From assembly GCA_944387755.1 (NCBI GenBank), contig CALXGC010000182.1:1-12662 (forward strand): a stretch of DNA of 12,662 bases, given 5' to 3'. Positions 7,213 through 12,662 of the stretch are shown piece after piece. The notes under the pieces are model-generated. The model had not been told where the DNA came from. It ran no database searches and worked only from the letters and a program-made list of their open reading frames with translations. This DNA comes from an uncultured Oscillospiraceae bacterium (GTDB lineage Bacteria; Bacillota_A; Clostridia; Oscillospirales; Oscillospiraceae). Position numbers and translations under genes: made by a program. Positions within the stretch are counted from its first letter, which is position 1, and each line of letters opens with the position of its first letter.

Positions 7213-7614
7213 TCAGTGGTTCCCGGAGCAGCCGTGCTTGTCCTCGCCGCAGGAGCCGCTGCGGCACTGGTGGTCCTCCTCGTGGTGGGCGCACTGGGTG
7301 TCCGGGTCATAGGCCAGCGTGCCGGACAGGAGGGCGGCCGCGCACGCGTCCGCCCCGCCGGCGGCGCCGGGGTAGAGGCGGATTCCGGCCTCCGCCAGAG
7401 CGGTGCGGGCGCCGGCGCCGATTCCGCCGCAGATGAGAACGTCCACGCCGCGGTCCTTCAGGAAACCGGCCAGAGCGCCGTGGCCGCTGCCCGCGGCGCT
7501 GACCACCTGGGAGGAGACGATTTTCCCCTCCTGGGCGTCGTACAGCTTGAACTGCTGGCAGTGGCCGAAGTGCTGGAACACCTGGCCGTCCGCATAGGTG
7601 ACAGCGATTTTCAT
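7213..7614 (-). CDS. NifX/NifB-type iron-molybdenum cofactor-binding domain protein with Cys/His tail
   Basis: The 133-residue protein belongs to the dinitrogenase iron-molybdenum cofactor-binding family (NifX, NifY, C-terminal part of NifB). The domain spans roughly 1-105: MKIAVTYADGQVFQHFGHC, QQFKLYD, GSGHGALAGFLKDRGVDVLICGGIGAGAR and the following AEAGIRLYPG. The last 26 residues are rich in potential metal ligands: Cys108, His110, His111, His115, Cys117, Cys122, His127, Cys129 and His133. No nif genes are nearby, and stand-alone members occur widely in anaerobes that do not fix nitrogen. Binding of an iron-sulfur or other metal cofactor is an inference. ATG at 7614 (read on the minus strand) has GAGGTG complementary to 7621-7626 at 6-nt spacing; an earlier in-frame GTG overlaps that site and is rejected. 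Confidence 0.88.
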   Translation of the reverse strand: MKIAVTYADGQVFQHFGHCQQFKLYDAQEGKIVSSQVVSAAGSGHGALAGFLKDRGVDVLICGGIGAGARTALAEAGIRLYPGAAGGADACAAALLSGTLAYDPDTQCAHHEEDHQCRSGSCGEDKHGCSGNH

Positions 7615-7626
7615 AAAAAACACCTC

Positions 7627-7656
7627 GAATGTTTCTGGATAGAATGTTTCTGGATA
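7627..7656 (-). repeat. Perfect tandem 15-bp repeat in the leader of the NifX-like gene
   Basis: GAATGTTTCTGGATA occurs twice in a row, at 7627-7641 and 7642-7656, with no mismatch. On the minus strand the unit reads TATCCAGAAACATTC. It sits between the predicted -10 box (7662-7667) and the ribosome binding site of the NifX-like gene, so it makes up most of the 5' leader. It could be a protein or RNA-binding repeat, or a simple duplication. Confidence 0.85.
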
Positions 7657-7661
7657 AGTCT

Positions 7662-7689
7662 ATTGTATCCTTTTTTGACGGAAATGCAA
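7662..7689 (-). promoter_or_regulatory. Predicted promoter of the NifX-like gene
   Basis: Read on the minus strand, TTGCAT (complement of 7684-7689) and TACAAT (complement of 7662-7667) are separated by 16 bp. The -10 is one base from consensus and the -35 is weak. Transcription would start near 7655, at the edge of the tandem repeat. Confidence 0.6.
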
Positions 7690-7709
7690 GGGGGGTGCTC
7701 CGCCCCTTG
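7687..7709. promoter_or_regulatory. Dyad symmetry between divergent promoters (operator candidate)
   Basis: CAAGGGG (7687-7693) is matched by CCCCTTG (7703-7709) across a 9-base centre, with extra GG/CC pairing possible inside. The left arm overlaps the -35 box of the minus-strand promoter and the right arm overlaps the -35 box of the + strand promoter. That placement suits a dimeric regulator controlling both genes, but no binding protein is identified. No T run follows at useful distance on either strand, so a terminator is unlikely. Confidence 0.45.
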
Positions 7710-7735
7710 GAGGGGAAGCGGTTTTATGCTATAAT
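7707..7735 (+). promoter_or_regulatory. Predicted sigma-A promoter for the DUF4317 unit
   Basis: TTGGAG (7707-7712) and a perfect TATAAT (7730-7735) are 17 bp apart, with an extended -10 TGC directly before TATAAT. Transcription would start near 7742, about 20 nt before the ATG of the DUF4317 gene at 7764. Confidence 0.75.
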
Positions 7736-7763
7736 GCAGAAAAAGCCAGCGAGGAGGAGTTTG

Positions 7764-8891
7764 ATGAACGAAAAGGAAATTGCGGAGCTGCGCCGCCGCC
7801 TCCGCCCGGACCGGAGCGGCATTTCTCATGTGCGGGGCTGCTACGTCAATGAGAAGGGGGAGATTATCTCCCAGTTCGACCAGTCTCTTGGGGTCATGAC
7901 CCAGGAGGAGAGCGAGAAGCTTCTGGCGCTTTTGAAGCGCACGCTGTCCGGGACGCTGGAGAAAAACCTGCTCAACCTGGTCTTCTCCACCCGGCAGGCG
8001 GCCGGCAGCCCGGAGCACAGGCGGCTGATGGACCTGCGGGCCTCCCAGCTGAAGGGGGAGGCGGTGCAGGACATGTTCCAGACCATCATCCAGTCCCTGC
8101 GTCTGGAGGGAAACTATATGATTCTCCTGGCCCACGACGCCTATGACGTGCCCAGCCGGGGCGGAGACGGGGCGCTTCAGGAGGACGCTTCCGAGGTATT
8201 TTCCTACCTCCTGTGCGCCGTCTGCCCGGTGAAGCGCACCAAACCGGCCCTGAGCTTCTCCGTCCAGGAGGGGGAGTTCCACACCAAGGCGGCGGACTGG
8301 GTGGTGGCCTCGCCGGAGCTGGGCTTTCTCTTCCCCGCCTTTGACAGCCGCATCGCCAATGTGTACGGTGCGCTGTACTATACCAGGGACATCCAGGAGA
8401 GCCGTGAAGAGCTGATTCAGGCGGTGTTCGGTATGCAGTCCCCCATGCCCGCCGCCCTCCAGCAGGAGAGCTTCCAGTCCGTGCTGGAGGAGGCCCTGGA
8501 GGAGGAGTGCAGCCTCCCCGTGGTCCAGGCGGTCCACGGCCAGCTCTGCGGCCTTATTGAGGACCACCGGGACAGCCGGGAGCCGGAGCCCCTGGAGGTG
8601 GGCAAGGCGGAGGTCCGGCAGGCGCTGGAGGCCAGAGGCGTGTCCCAGGCGCACATCCAGGCCTTTGAGCGGCGGTACGACGAGACCTTTGGGACCGACG
8701 CCCAGCTCAGCCCCAAAAATCTGGTGGACCCTAAGAAAATTCAGCTGAAAACCGCCGACGTGCATATCCAGGTCAGTCCCGACCGCAGCGACCTCATTCA
8801 GACGCGGATTCTGGACGGCGTGAAGTACATCCTCATCCGCGTGGAGGAGGGCGTGGAGGTCAACGGCGTGCCGGTGCAGATTTCGGAGTGA
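7764..8891 (+). CDS. DUF4317 family protein
   Basis: The 375-residue product starts MNEKEIAELRRRLRPDRSG, followed by ISHVRGCYVNEKGEIIS, which I recognise as the N-terminus of the DUF4317 family, common in Firmicutes and of unknown function. It is soluble-looking: no signal peptide, no long hydrophobic segment, many charged helices, and a C-terminal domain with VHIQVSPDRSDLIQTRIL and KYILIRVEEGVEVNG. ATG 7764 is chosen over in-frame codons farther upstream because GAGGAGG (7751-7757) lies 6 nt before it and the predicted promoter at 7707-7735 would exclude earlier starts. The next gene begins 31 nt after the stop without a terminator, so the two are probably co-transcribed. Confidence 0.88.
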   Translation: MNEKEIAELRRRLRPDRSGISHVRGCYVNEKGEIISQFDQSLGVMTQEESEKLLALLKRTLSGTLEKNLLNLVFSTRQAAGSPEHRRLMDLRASQLKGEAVQDMFQTIIQSLRLEGNYMILLAHDAYDVPSRGGDGALQEDASEVFSYLLCAVCPVKRTKPALSFSVQEGEFHTKAADWVVASPELGFLFPAFDSRIANVYGALYYTRDIQESREELIQAVFGMQSPMPAALQQESFQSVLEEALEEECSLPVVQAVHGQLCGLIEDHRDSREPEPLEVGKAEVRQALEARGVSQAHIQAFERRYDETFGTDAQLSPKNLVDPKKIQLKTADVHIQVSPDRSDLIQTRILDGVKYILIRVEEGVEVNGVPVQISE

Positions 8892-8922
8892 GGCCGGCCG
8901 GAACGGAAGGAGGAATGAAAAC

Positions 8923-10509
8923 ATGGGGGATTTTATCCTGAAGGACGGCGTTCTGAGCCGGTATAACGGGCCCGGCGGAGCGGTGACGGTCCCGGAGGAA
9001 GTGAGAGAGGTAGGCAAAGACGCGTTTTTGAACTGCGCCGGAGTGACCCGTATCGTCATTCCGAAGAGCGTGAATAAAATTGAGAGATATGCCTTCTGCT
9101 GTTACTATTACCTGATAACCTGGCTCTCCTGGACCCCGCCCGTTGTTTCCGGCGTGTCCCTTCCCGACGGCCTGCGCAGAATCGGCGCCGGCGCGTTCCA
9201 GCAGTGCCGGAACCTTCAGGAGGTAGAGCTGCCCCAGGAGAAGATAGAGCTGGAGAAGGAGAGCCTCGCCGGCTTCAGCTGGGACAGGCCCAGCGCCCCG
9301 GCGCTGCTGGCCCCCAACCTGTCCCTGAAGGAGATTCCCACGGACCTGCGCGTCCGGGCGGTGGTTGGCTTCGCCCTCCTGTGCGCCCGGAACCGGCCGG
9401 TGAAGGACGCCGTGCGGGAGGAGTATCTGAAGTATATCAGAGGCCAGCGCAAGCGCCTGTACGCCGCGGCCCTCCAGACGCCGGAGCTGCTGTATCTGAT
9501 GCTCCGGGAAAAGATGGTTCCCCTGGACGATTTGGAGCGCCTGCTGGAGGAAGCGGCGGGTTCCGGGGAGATGGCCGCCGCCCTGCTGGACTACCAGGAG
9601 AAGCGGTTCCCGGCAAAATTCCGGGAGAAGAAGCGGACCAGGGACCTGGAGGTCCAGATGGACATCCTGATGACCAACGTTCTCCCGGCCTCTGAGGCGA
9701 AAAAGCTCTGGCAGTACGAGCAGACGGAGGCGGGGGTCCGCCTGCTGGGCTATAAGGGAACCGAGGAGGATATTCTGATTCCCGCGGCAATTGGAAAAGA
9801 CCCGGTGACGGCCATCGGCCCCTATGCCCTCAGCCCGGCGGCGAAGCCCCTCACCGGCGAGCGGCGGGCGTTCCGGCGGGACCAGCTCCGGTCCGCGGTG
9901 ATTCCGGCGGGCGTGACGGAGATTGAAGCGGGCGCTTTTTACGGCTGCTGTCAGCTGACCGGCGTGGACATCCCAGACAGCGTGACGGCCATTGGAGACG
10001 GCGCTTTTTCCCACTGCATAAGGCTTTCCGGCGTGGCCATCCCGGCGGGCGTGACGGAGATCGGCAGCGGGGCGTTTCTCGACTGCATAAAGCTGACCGG
10101 CGTGACCATTCCGGAGGGCGTAACGGAGATCGGCGAGAGTACTTTTGCCCACACCGGCCTCACGGAGATAAAGCTTCCGGCTGGGGTCACAAAGGTGGGG
10201 GACGGCGCGTTCTGCAGCTGCGCCCGCCTGACGGAGGCTGTGCTTCCGGAGGCCTTGACGGAGATTGAGGCGAGGGCCTTCCAGGCCTGCAGGCTGAAAC
10301 GGATTGTCCTCCCGGAGGGTTTTAGGCGCATTGGATATTTCGCCTTTGCGTACTGCAAGAAGCTGGAAGAGGCCGTGCTTCCCGCCAGCGTGGAGGCCAT
10401 TGACCCGAAGGCCTTCAACAAGTGCGCCAAGCTGACCATCCGCGCCCCGGAGGGGTCCTATGCCCAGCGGTTCGCCGGGGAGAACGGCATCCCCTTCCGG
10501 CCCCTGTAG
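8923..10509 (+). CDS. BspA-type leucine-rich repeat protein, no signal peptide
   Basis: The 528-residue protein has an N-terminal part with LRR_5-like units (about 18-105: VTVPEEVREVGKDAFLNCAG, VSLPDGLRRIGAGAFQQC), then an alpha-helical middle (about 130-250). A linker ASEAKKLWQYEQTEAGVRLLGYKGTEEDIL follows (about 256-285), of a kind that precedes such repeats in other Clostridia. Eight C-terminal repeats of 22-23 residues follow (325-506) with consensus VxIPxGVTEIGxGAFxxCxxLTx. It closes with APEGSYAQRFAGENGIPFRP, a common BspA-type end. There is no signal peptide, transmembrane helix or sorting motif, so it is predicted cytoplasmic, unlike surface BspA proteins. AAGGAGG (8907-8913) precedes the ATG by 9 nt. 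These repeats usually mediate protein binding; the partner is unknown. Confidence 0.87.
   Translation: MGDFILKDGVLSRYNGPGGAVTVPEEVREVGKDAFLNCAGVTRIVIPKSVNKIERYAFCCYYYLITWLSWTPPVVSGVSLPDGLRRIGAGAFQQCRNLQEVELPQEKIELEKESLAGFSWDRPSAPALLAPNLSLKEIPTDLRVRAVVGFALLCARNRPVKDAVREEYLKYIRGQRKRLYAAALQTPELLYLMLREKMVPLDDLERLLEEAAGSGEMAAALLDYQEKRFPAKFREKKRTRDLEVQMDILMTNVLPASEAKKLWQYEQTEAGVRLLGYKGTEEDILIPAAIGKDPVTAIGPYALSPAAKPLTGERRAFRRDQLRSAVIPAGVTEIEAGAFYGCCQLTGVDIPDSVTAIGDGAFSHCIRLSGVAIPAGVTEIGSGAFLDCIKLTGVTIPEGVTEIGESTFAHTGLTEIKLPAGVTKVGDGAFCSCARLTEAVLPEALTEIEARAFQACRLKRIVLPEGFRRIGYFAFAYCKKLEEAVLPASVEAIDPKAFNKCAKLTIRAPEGSYAQRFAGENGIPFRPL
9895..10440 (+). repeat. Coding tandem repeats: eight leucine-rich units of about 69 bp
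   Basis: Within the leucine-rich repeat gene, units of 22-23 codons begin at residues 325, 348, 371, 394, 416, 439, 461 and 484. Units 1 and 3 share the nearly identical stretch AxIPAGVTEI. Neighbouring units 3 and 4 also share DNA such as GACTGCATAA-type and ACGGAGATCGGC stretches, suggesting recent unit duplication. The last units are more diverged. Confidence 0.8.
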
Positions 10510-10517
10510 GGCATATC

Positions 10518-10548
10518 CCCCCGGAGCGGCGCATAGGCTCCCAGGGGG
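10518..10548 (+). promoter_or_regulatory. Hairpin covering part of the next gene's ribosome binding site
   Basis: In the 50-bp gap after the leucine-rich repeat gene, CCCCC (10518-10522) and GGAGC (10523-10527) can pair with GGGGG (10544-10548) and GCTCC (10537-10541), leaving a two-base CA bulge and a 9-nt loop. The GGGGG arm is the first half of the likely Shine-Dalgarno sequence GGGGGAGGGG (10544-10553). No T run follows, so it is more likely a translational than a transcriptional element. Chance pairing in GC-rich sequence is possible. Confidence 0.35.
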
Positions 10549-10559
10549 AGGGGTGCGGC

Positions 10560-11228
10560 GTGCTGGGAGAGATTCAGTATCAGGCCGGAGGGGACGGCAG
10601 GCCCCATCGGACGGAGCGCTGGGGCCTGCCGGTCTGGCAGGTCCAGGTGCGGCCGGGTGGATGGCGGGAGAAGGGACGGCTTCGGGCGGCGGCCCGCCGC
10701 CTGGCCCGGCATGGGGTCCGGCGGGCCCTGGCTCCGCCGGAGTTCGCCCACTGGGCGCTGCTGCGGGAACAGGGCCTGCGGCCGGTGGACCCGGTCCCCT
10801 TTCTGCGGTTTTACGCCGGGGAGCTGGCGCTGGCGGCCCTGGTCCGGCGGGGCGTCCCGCCCCGGCTGGGGGCGGTGGCCCTCCGGGGGCGGCGGGCGGA
10901 CCGGGACATGGTCCGGGCGGCGGAGTTCCTGTGCCCCAGGGTGCGGGCGCTGGCCATATCCGCCCCCCAGGGCGGGGCGGAGCTGGCGGACTGGCTGCGC
11001 CGGGAATACGGCGTTCCCGTGTGTCCCGACGGGCCGGAGGCCGGCGCGGCGGTGTGCTTTGACGGGGCCGCCTCCGCCGGGGGAGACTGGGAGCTGATTC
11101 TGGACGGCGTCCCCCGCCTGGCGGGCCTCCGCCCCAGGGCGGCGGACCTGGGGGCGGAGGGAGAAAATCTGTCCCTTTTGGCCGCTCTGTGGGAGACCGG
11201 ACGGCTGAACGGCTTAGAATTTGCTTGA
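10560..11228 (+). CDS. Unrecognised Arg/Ala-rich protein upstream of greA
   Basis: I do not recognise this 222-residue protein with certainty. GTG 10560 is chosen because GGGGAGGGG (10545-10553) lies at good distance; earlier in-frame codons lie inside the preceding gene or lack a site. Features: LGEIQYQAG and LPVWQVQV as an N-terminal beta segment, an arginine-rich helix LRAAARRLARHGVRRALAPPEF (41-62), and an alpha/beta central part with AVALRGRRADRDMVRAAEFLCPRVRALAIS (105-134). REYGVPVCPDG and a C-terminal LLAALWETGRLNGLEF follow. The middle looks like two Rossmann-type beta-alpha units but lacks a clear nucleotide-binding glycine motif. No signal peptide or membrane segment. Codon choice is strongly GC-biased, but coding is supported by start signal, gap size and absence of internal stops. 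The stop TGA is embedded in the -35 box of the greA promoter. Confidence 0.7.
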   Translation: MLGEIQYQAGGDGRPHRTERWGLPVWQVQVRPGGWREKGRLRAAARRLARHGVRRALAPPEFAHWALLREQGLRPVDPVPFLRFYAGELALAALVRRGVPPRLGAVALRGRRADRDMVRAAEFLCPRVRALAISAPQGGAELADWLRREYGVPVCPDGPEAGAAVCFDGAASAGGDWELILDGVPRLAGLRPRAADLGAEGENLSLLAALWETGRLNGLEFA

Positions 11229-11253
11229 CAGCCCGGCGGAAACTCACTATAAT
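11225..11253 (+). promoter_or_regulatory. Consensus sigma-A promoter of greA-lysS
   Basis: TTGACA (11225-11230) and TATAAT (11248-11253) are both perfect consensus and are 17 bp apart. The -35 box includes the TGA stop of the preceding gene (11226-11228). The predicted start of transcription is near 11259-11261, leaving a leader of about 80 nt before greA. Confidence 0.92.
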
Positions 11254-11288
11254 AACACACACTGCGTTATTGTCGCTGTTTATATTTT

Positions 11289-11318
11289 GGAAGCCGGAAG
11301 CGGCCGCTTCCGGCTTCC
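11289..11318 (+). promoter_or_regulatory. Perfect 30-bp palindrome in the greA leader
   Basis: GGAAGCCGGAAGCGG (11289-11303) is followed immediately by its exact reverse complement (11304-11318). As RNA it would fold into a stem of about 13 GC-rich pairs with a minimal loop, some 30 nt after the predicted transcription start and 6 nt before the ribosome binding site AAAGGTGAG (11325-11333). Only CTTT follows, too weak for a classical terminator, so it may be an attenuator, RNA stabiliser or pause site. As DNA it could also be a protein-binding palindrome. Confidence 0.7.
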
Positions 11319-11339
11319 CTTTGGAAAGGTGAGACGTTT

Positions 11340-11816
11340 ATGGCGAAAGAGTTTAAGCTGACTCCGGAACGGCTGAAGGAGCTTCAGGAGGAGCTGACCT
11401 ATCTGAAAACCGTGCGGGAAAAAGAGGTGGCGGAGCTGATTAAAGAGGCCCGCTCCTTCGGCGACCTGAGCGAGAACAGCGAGTACGACGAAGCCAAAAC
11501 AGAACAGGGCAAGCTCTACTCCCGCATCGCGGAGGTGGAGAACATCCTGGAGAACTCCGTGGTCATCGAGGAGAGCGCCGACGACGGCGGAAACTATATC
11601 CGCCTGGGCTCCACCGTGACGGTGCTGGACAAGGAGTTCGACGAGGAGCTGACCTATAAAATTGTGGGCTCTCAGGAGGCCGACCCCATGAACGGCGTCA
11701 TCTCCGAGGAGTCCCCCTTCGGCCGCGCCCTGCTGGGCAAGACGGCGGACGACGAGGTGACGGTGGACGCCCCCTCCGGTCCCGTGGAGTATAAAATTTT
11801 GAAGGTGGAGCGCTGA
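11340..11816 (+). CDS. greA: Transcription elongation factor GreA
   Basis: GreA enters the secondary channel of RNA polymerase and stimulates cleavage of backtracked RNA so that stalled complexes resume. The 158-residue protein has the N-terminal antiparallel coiled coil (about 1-75). Its tip reads EARSFGDLSENSEYDEAK (36-53), in which Asp42 and Glu45 are the acidic residues that coordinate the catalytic magnesium. The C-terminal FKBP-like domain follows, with IRLGSTVTVLD, YKIVGSQEADP, ISEESPFGRALLGK and the closing EYKILKVER. Length is normal. AAAGGTGAG lies 6 nt before ATG 11340. The gene has its own strong promoter and is followed by lysS after 37 nt, a pairing seen often in Clostridia. Confidence 0.97.
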   Translation: MAKEFKLTPERLKELQEELTYLKTVREKEVAELIKEARSFGDLSENSEYDEAKTEQGKLYSRIAEVENILENSVVIEESADDGGNYIRLGSTVTVLDKEFDEELTYKIVGSQEADPMNGVISEESPFGRALLGKTADDEVTVDAPSGPVEYKILKVER

Positions 11817-11853
11817 CAGAGCGGCAGAGAGAACAGATACAGGAGGAAACCCC

Positions 11854-12662
11854 ATGGCAGAACAGAAAAACAGCGCTCCCCAGGAGGAGAACCTGTCCCA
11901 GCTGACCAAAATCCGCCGGGACAAGCTCAGAGAGCTCCAGGAGAGCGGAAACGATCCCTTCCAGATTACCAAGTACACGGTGGATAACGACTCCGCCAAC
12001 ATCAAGGCCAACTTCGACGCCCTGGAGGGCTCTCAGGTGTCCATCGCCGGCCGGCTCATGTCCAAGCGGGGCATGGGCAAGGTGTCCTTCTGCGATTTGC
12101 AGGACAAGTCCGGCCGCATCCAGCTCTACGCCCGGAGGGACGAGATGGACGAGGCGGAGTACAGCCGCTTCAAAAAGTTCGATATCGGCGACATTGTGGG
12201 GGTCAAGGGCGTGGTCTTCCGCACCCAGCGGGGAGAGATGTCCGTGCGGGTGGAGACCGTCACCCTGCTGAGCAAGTCCCTGCTGCCCCTGCCGGAGAAG
12301 TTCCACGGCCTGACCAACACCGAGCTGCGCTACCGCCAGCGGTATGTGGACCTGATTGTCAACCCGGAGGTGAAGCGCACCTTCGTGCTCCGCTCCAAGT
12401 TTGTCAAGCATGTCCGGGACTTTCTGGACAACCGGGGGTACATGGAGGTAGAGACGCCGGTATTGAACACCATCTCCGGCGGCGCCACCGCCCGGCCCTT
12501 CATCACCCACCACAACACCCTGGACATCGACATGTATCTCCGCATTGCCACCGAGCTGCCCCTGAAGCGGCTTATTGTGGGCGGCATGGACCGGGTGTAT
12601 GAGATCGGCCGCATCTTCCGCAACGAGGGCATGGACCCCAAGCACAACCCGGAGTTCACCAC
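11854..12662 (+). CDS. lysS: Lysyl-tRNA synthetase, class II (partial, 3' end outside window)
   Basis: The first 269 codons of class II lysyl-tRNA synthetase are present and continue past the window end. LysS charges tRNA-Lys with lysine using ATP. The N-terminal part (about 60-150) is the OB-fold anticodon-binding domain: VSIAGRLMSKRGMGKVSFCDLQDKSGRIQLY. The catalytic domain begins with HGLTNTELRYRQRYVDLIVNPEV, motif 1 in FLDNRGYMEVETPVLNTISGGATARPF, LRIATELPLKRLIVGGMDRVYEIGR, and motif 2 in RIFRNEGMDPKHNPEFTT at the very end. AGGAGGAA (11841-11848) precedes ATG 11854 by 5 nt. No terminator lies between greA and lysS, so they are probably co-transcribed. The class I lysyl-tRNA synthetase is excluded by these motifs. 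Confidence 0.97.
   Translation, partial: MAEQKNSAPQEENLSQLTKIRRDKLRELQESGNDPFQITKYTVDNDSANIKANFDALEGSQVSIAGRLMSKRGMGKVSFCDLQDKSGRIQLYARRDEMDEAEYSRFKKFDIGDIVGVKGVVFRTQRGEMSVRVETVTLLSKSLLPLPEKFHGLTNTELRYRQRYVDLIVNPEVKRTFVLRSKFVKHVRDFLDNRGYMEVETPVLNTISGGATARPFITHHNTLDIDMYLRIATELPLKRLIVGGMDRVYEIGRIFRNEGMDPKHNPEFT

Noticed and set aside
7687..7709. Terminator reading of the CAAGGGG/CCCCTTG hairpin
   Set aside because: It lies between divergent promoters, and no T run follows the stem closely on either strand.
8860..11262. An uninterrupted 800-codon open frame on the minus strand
   Set aside because: It lies opposite the end of the DUF4317 gene, the leucine-rich repeat gene and the unrecognised gene, is dominated by Pro/Gly/Ala/Arg, shows no known domain, and arises from the GC-rich third positions of the + strand genes.

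Overview
The window is GC-rich DNA, densely packed with genes and with strong AGGAGG-type ribosome binding sites. It looks like a chromosomal segment of a high-GC member of the Clostridia, most likely Oscillospiraceae (Flavonifractor/Oscillibacter-like). This is inferred from the short-form HisG with a HisZ partner, a DUF4317 protein, BspA-type leucine-rich repeats, a Cys/His-tailed NifX-like protein and a greA-lysS pair. No comparison could be run, so the taxonomy is tentative.

Region 1 (1-145) is non-coding and holds a small element with 9-bp inverted ends. Region 2 (146-7164) is a tightly coupled histidine biosynthesis operon on the + strand: hisZ-hisG-hisD-hisH-hisA-hisF-hisI-hisE-hisJ, then a small HAD-like gene. 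Most junctions are ATGA/GTGA/TGATG overlaps or gaps of 1-12 nt. A strong bidirectional terminator at 7165-7201 ends it. The genes cover ATP + PRPP to imidazole-glycerol phosphate, and then the last two enzymes (histinol-phosphate phosphatase and histidinol dehydrogenase). The two middle steps, imidazoleglycerol-phosphate dehydratase (hisB) and histidinol-phosphate aminotransferase (hisC), are not in the window.

Region 3 (7213-7763) holds a minus-strand NifX/NifB-type protein converging on the his operon. Its promoter region is shared with a divergent + strand unit. The two predicted promoters face away from each other, and a dyad symmetry element touches both -35 boxes. Region 4 (7764-11228) is a + strand unit of a DUF4317 protein, a large cytoplasmic-looking leucine-rich repeat protein and an unrecognised Arg/Ala-rich protein.

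Region 5 (11225-12662) starts with a perfect-consensus sigma-A promoter whose -35 box contains the stop codon of the preceding gene. A long leader with a 30-bp perfect palindrome follows, then greA and the first 269 codons of lysS, which runs off the window.

Most of the window is ordinary housekeeping sequence. The points worth a second look are the missing hisB/hisC, the HAD-like protein with degraded catalytic motifs, the symmetric divergent promoter region, the greA leader palindrome and the unrecognised protein before greA. I saw no convincing new multi-gene system.
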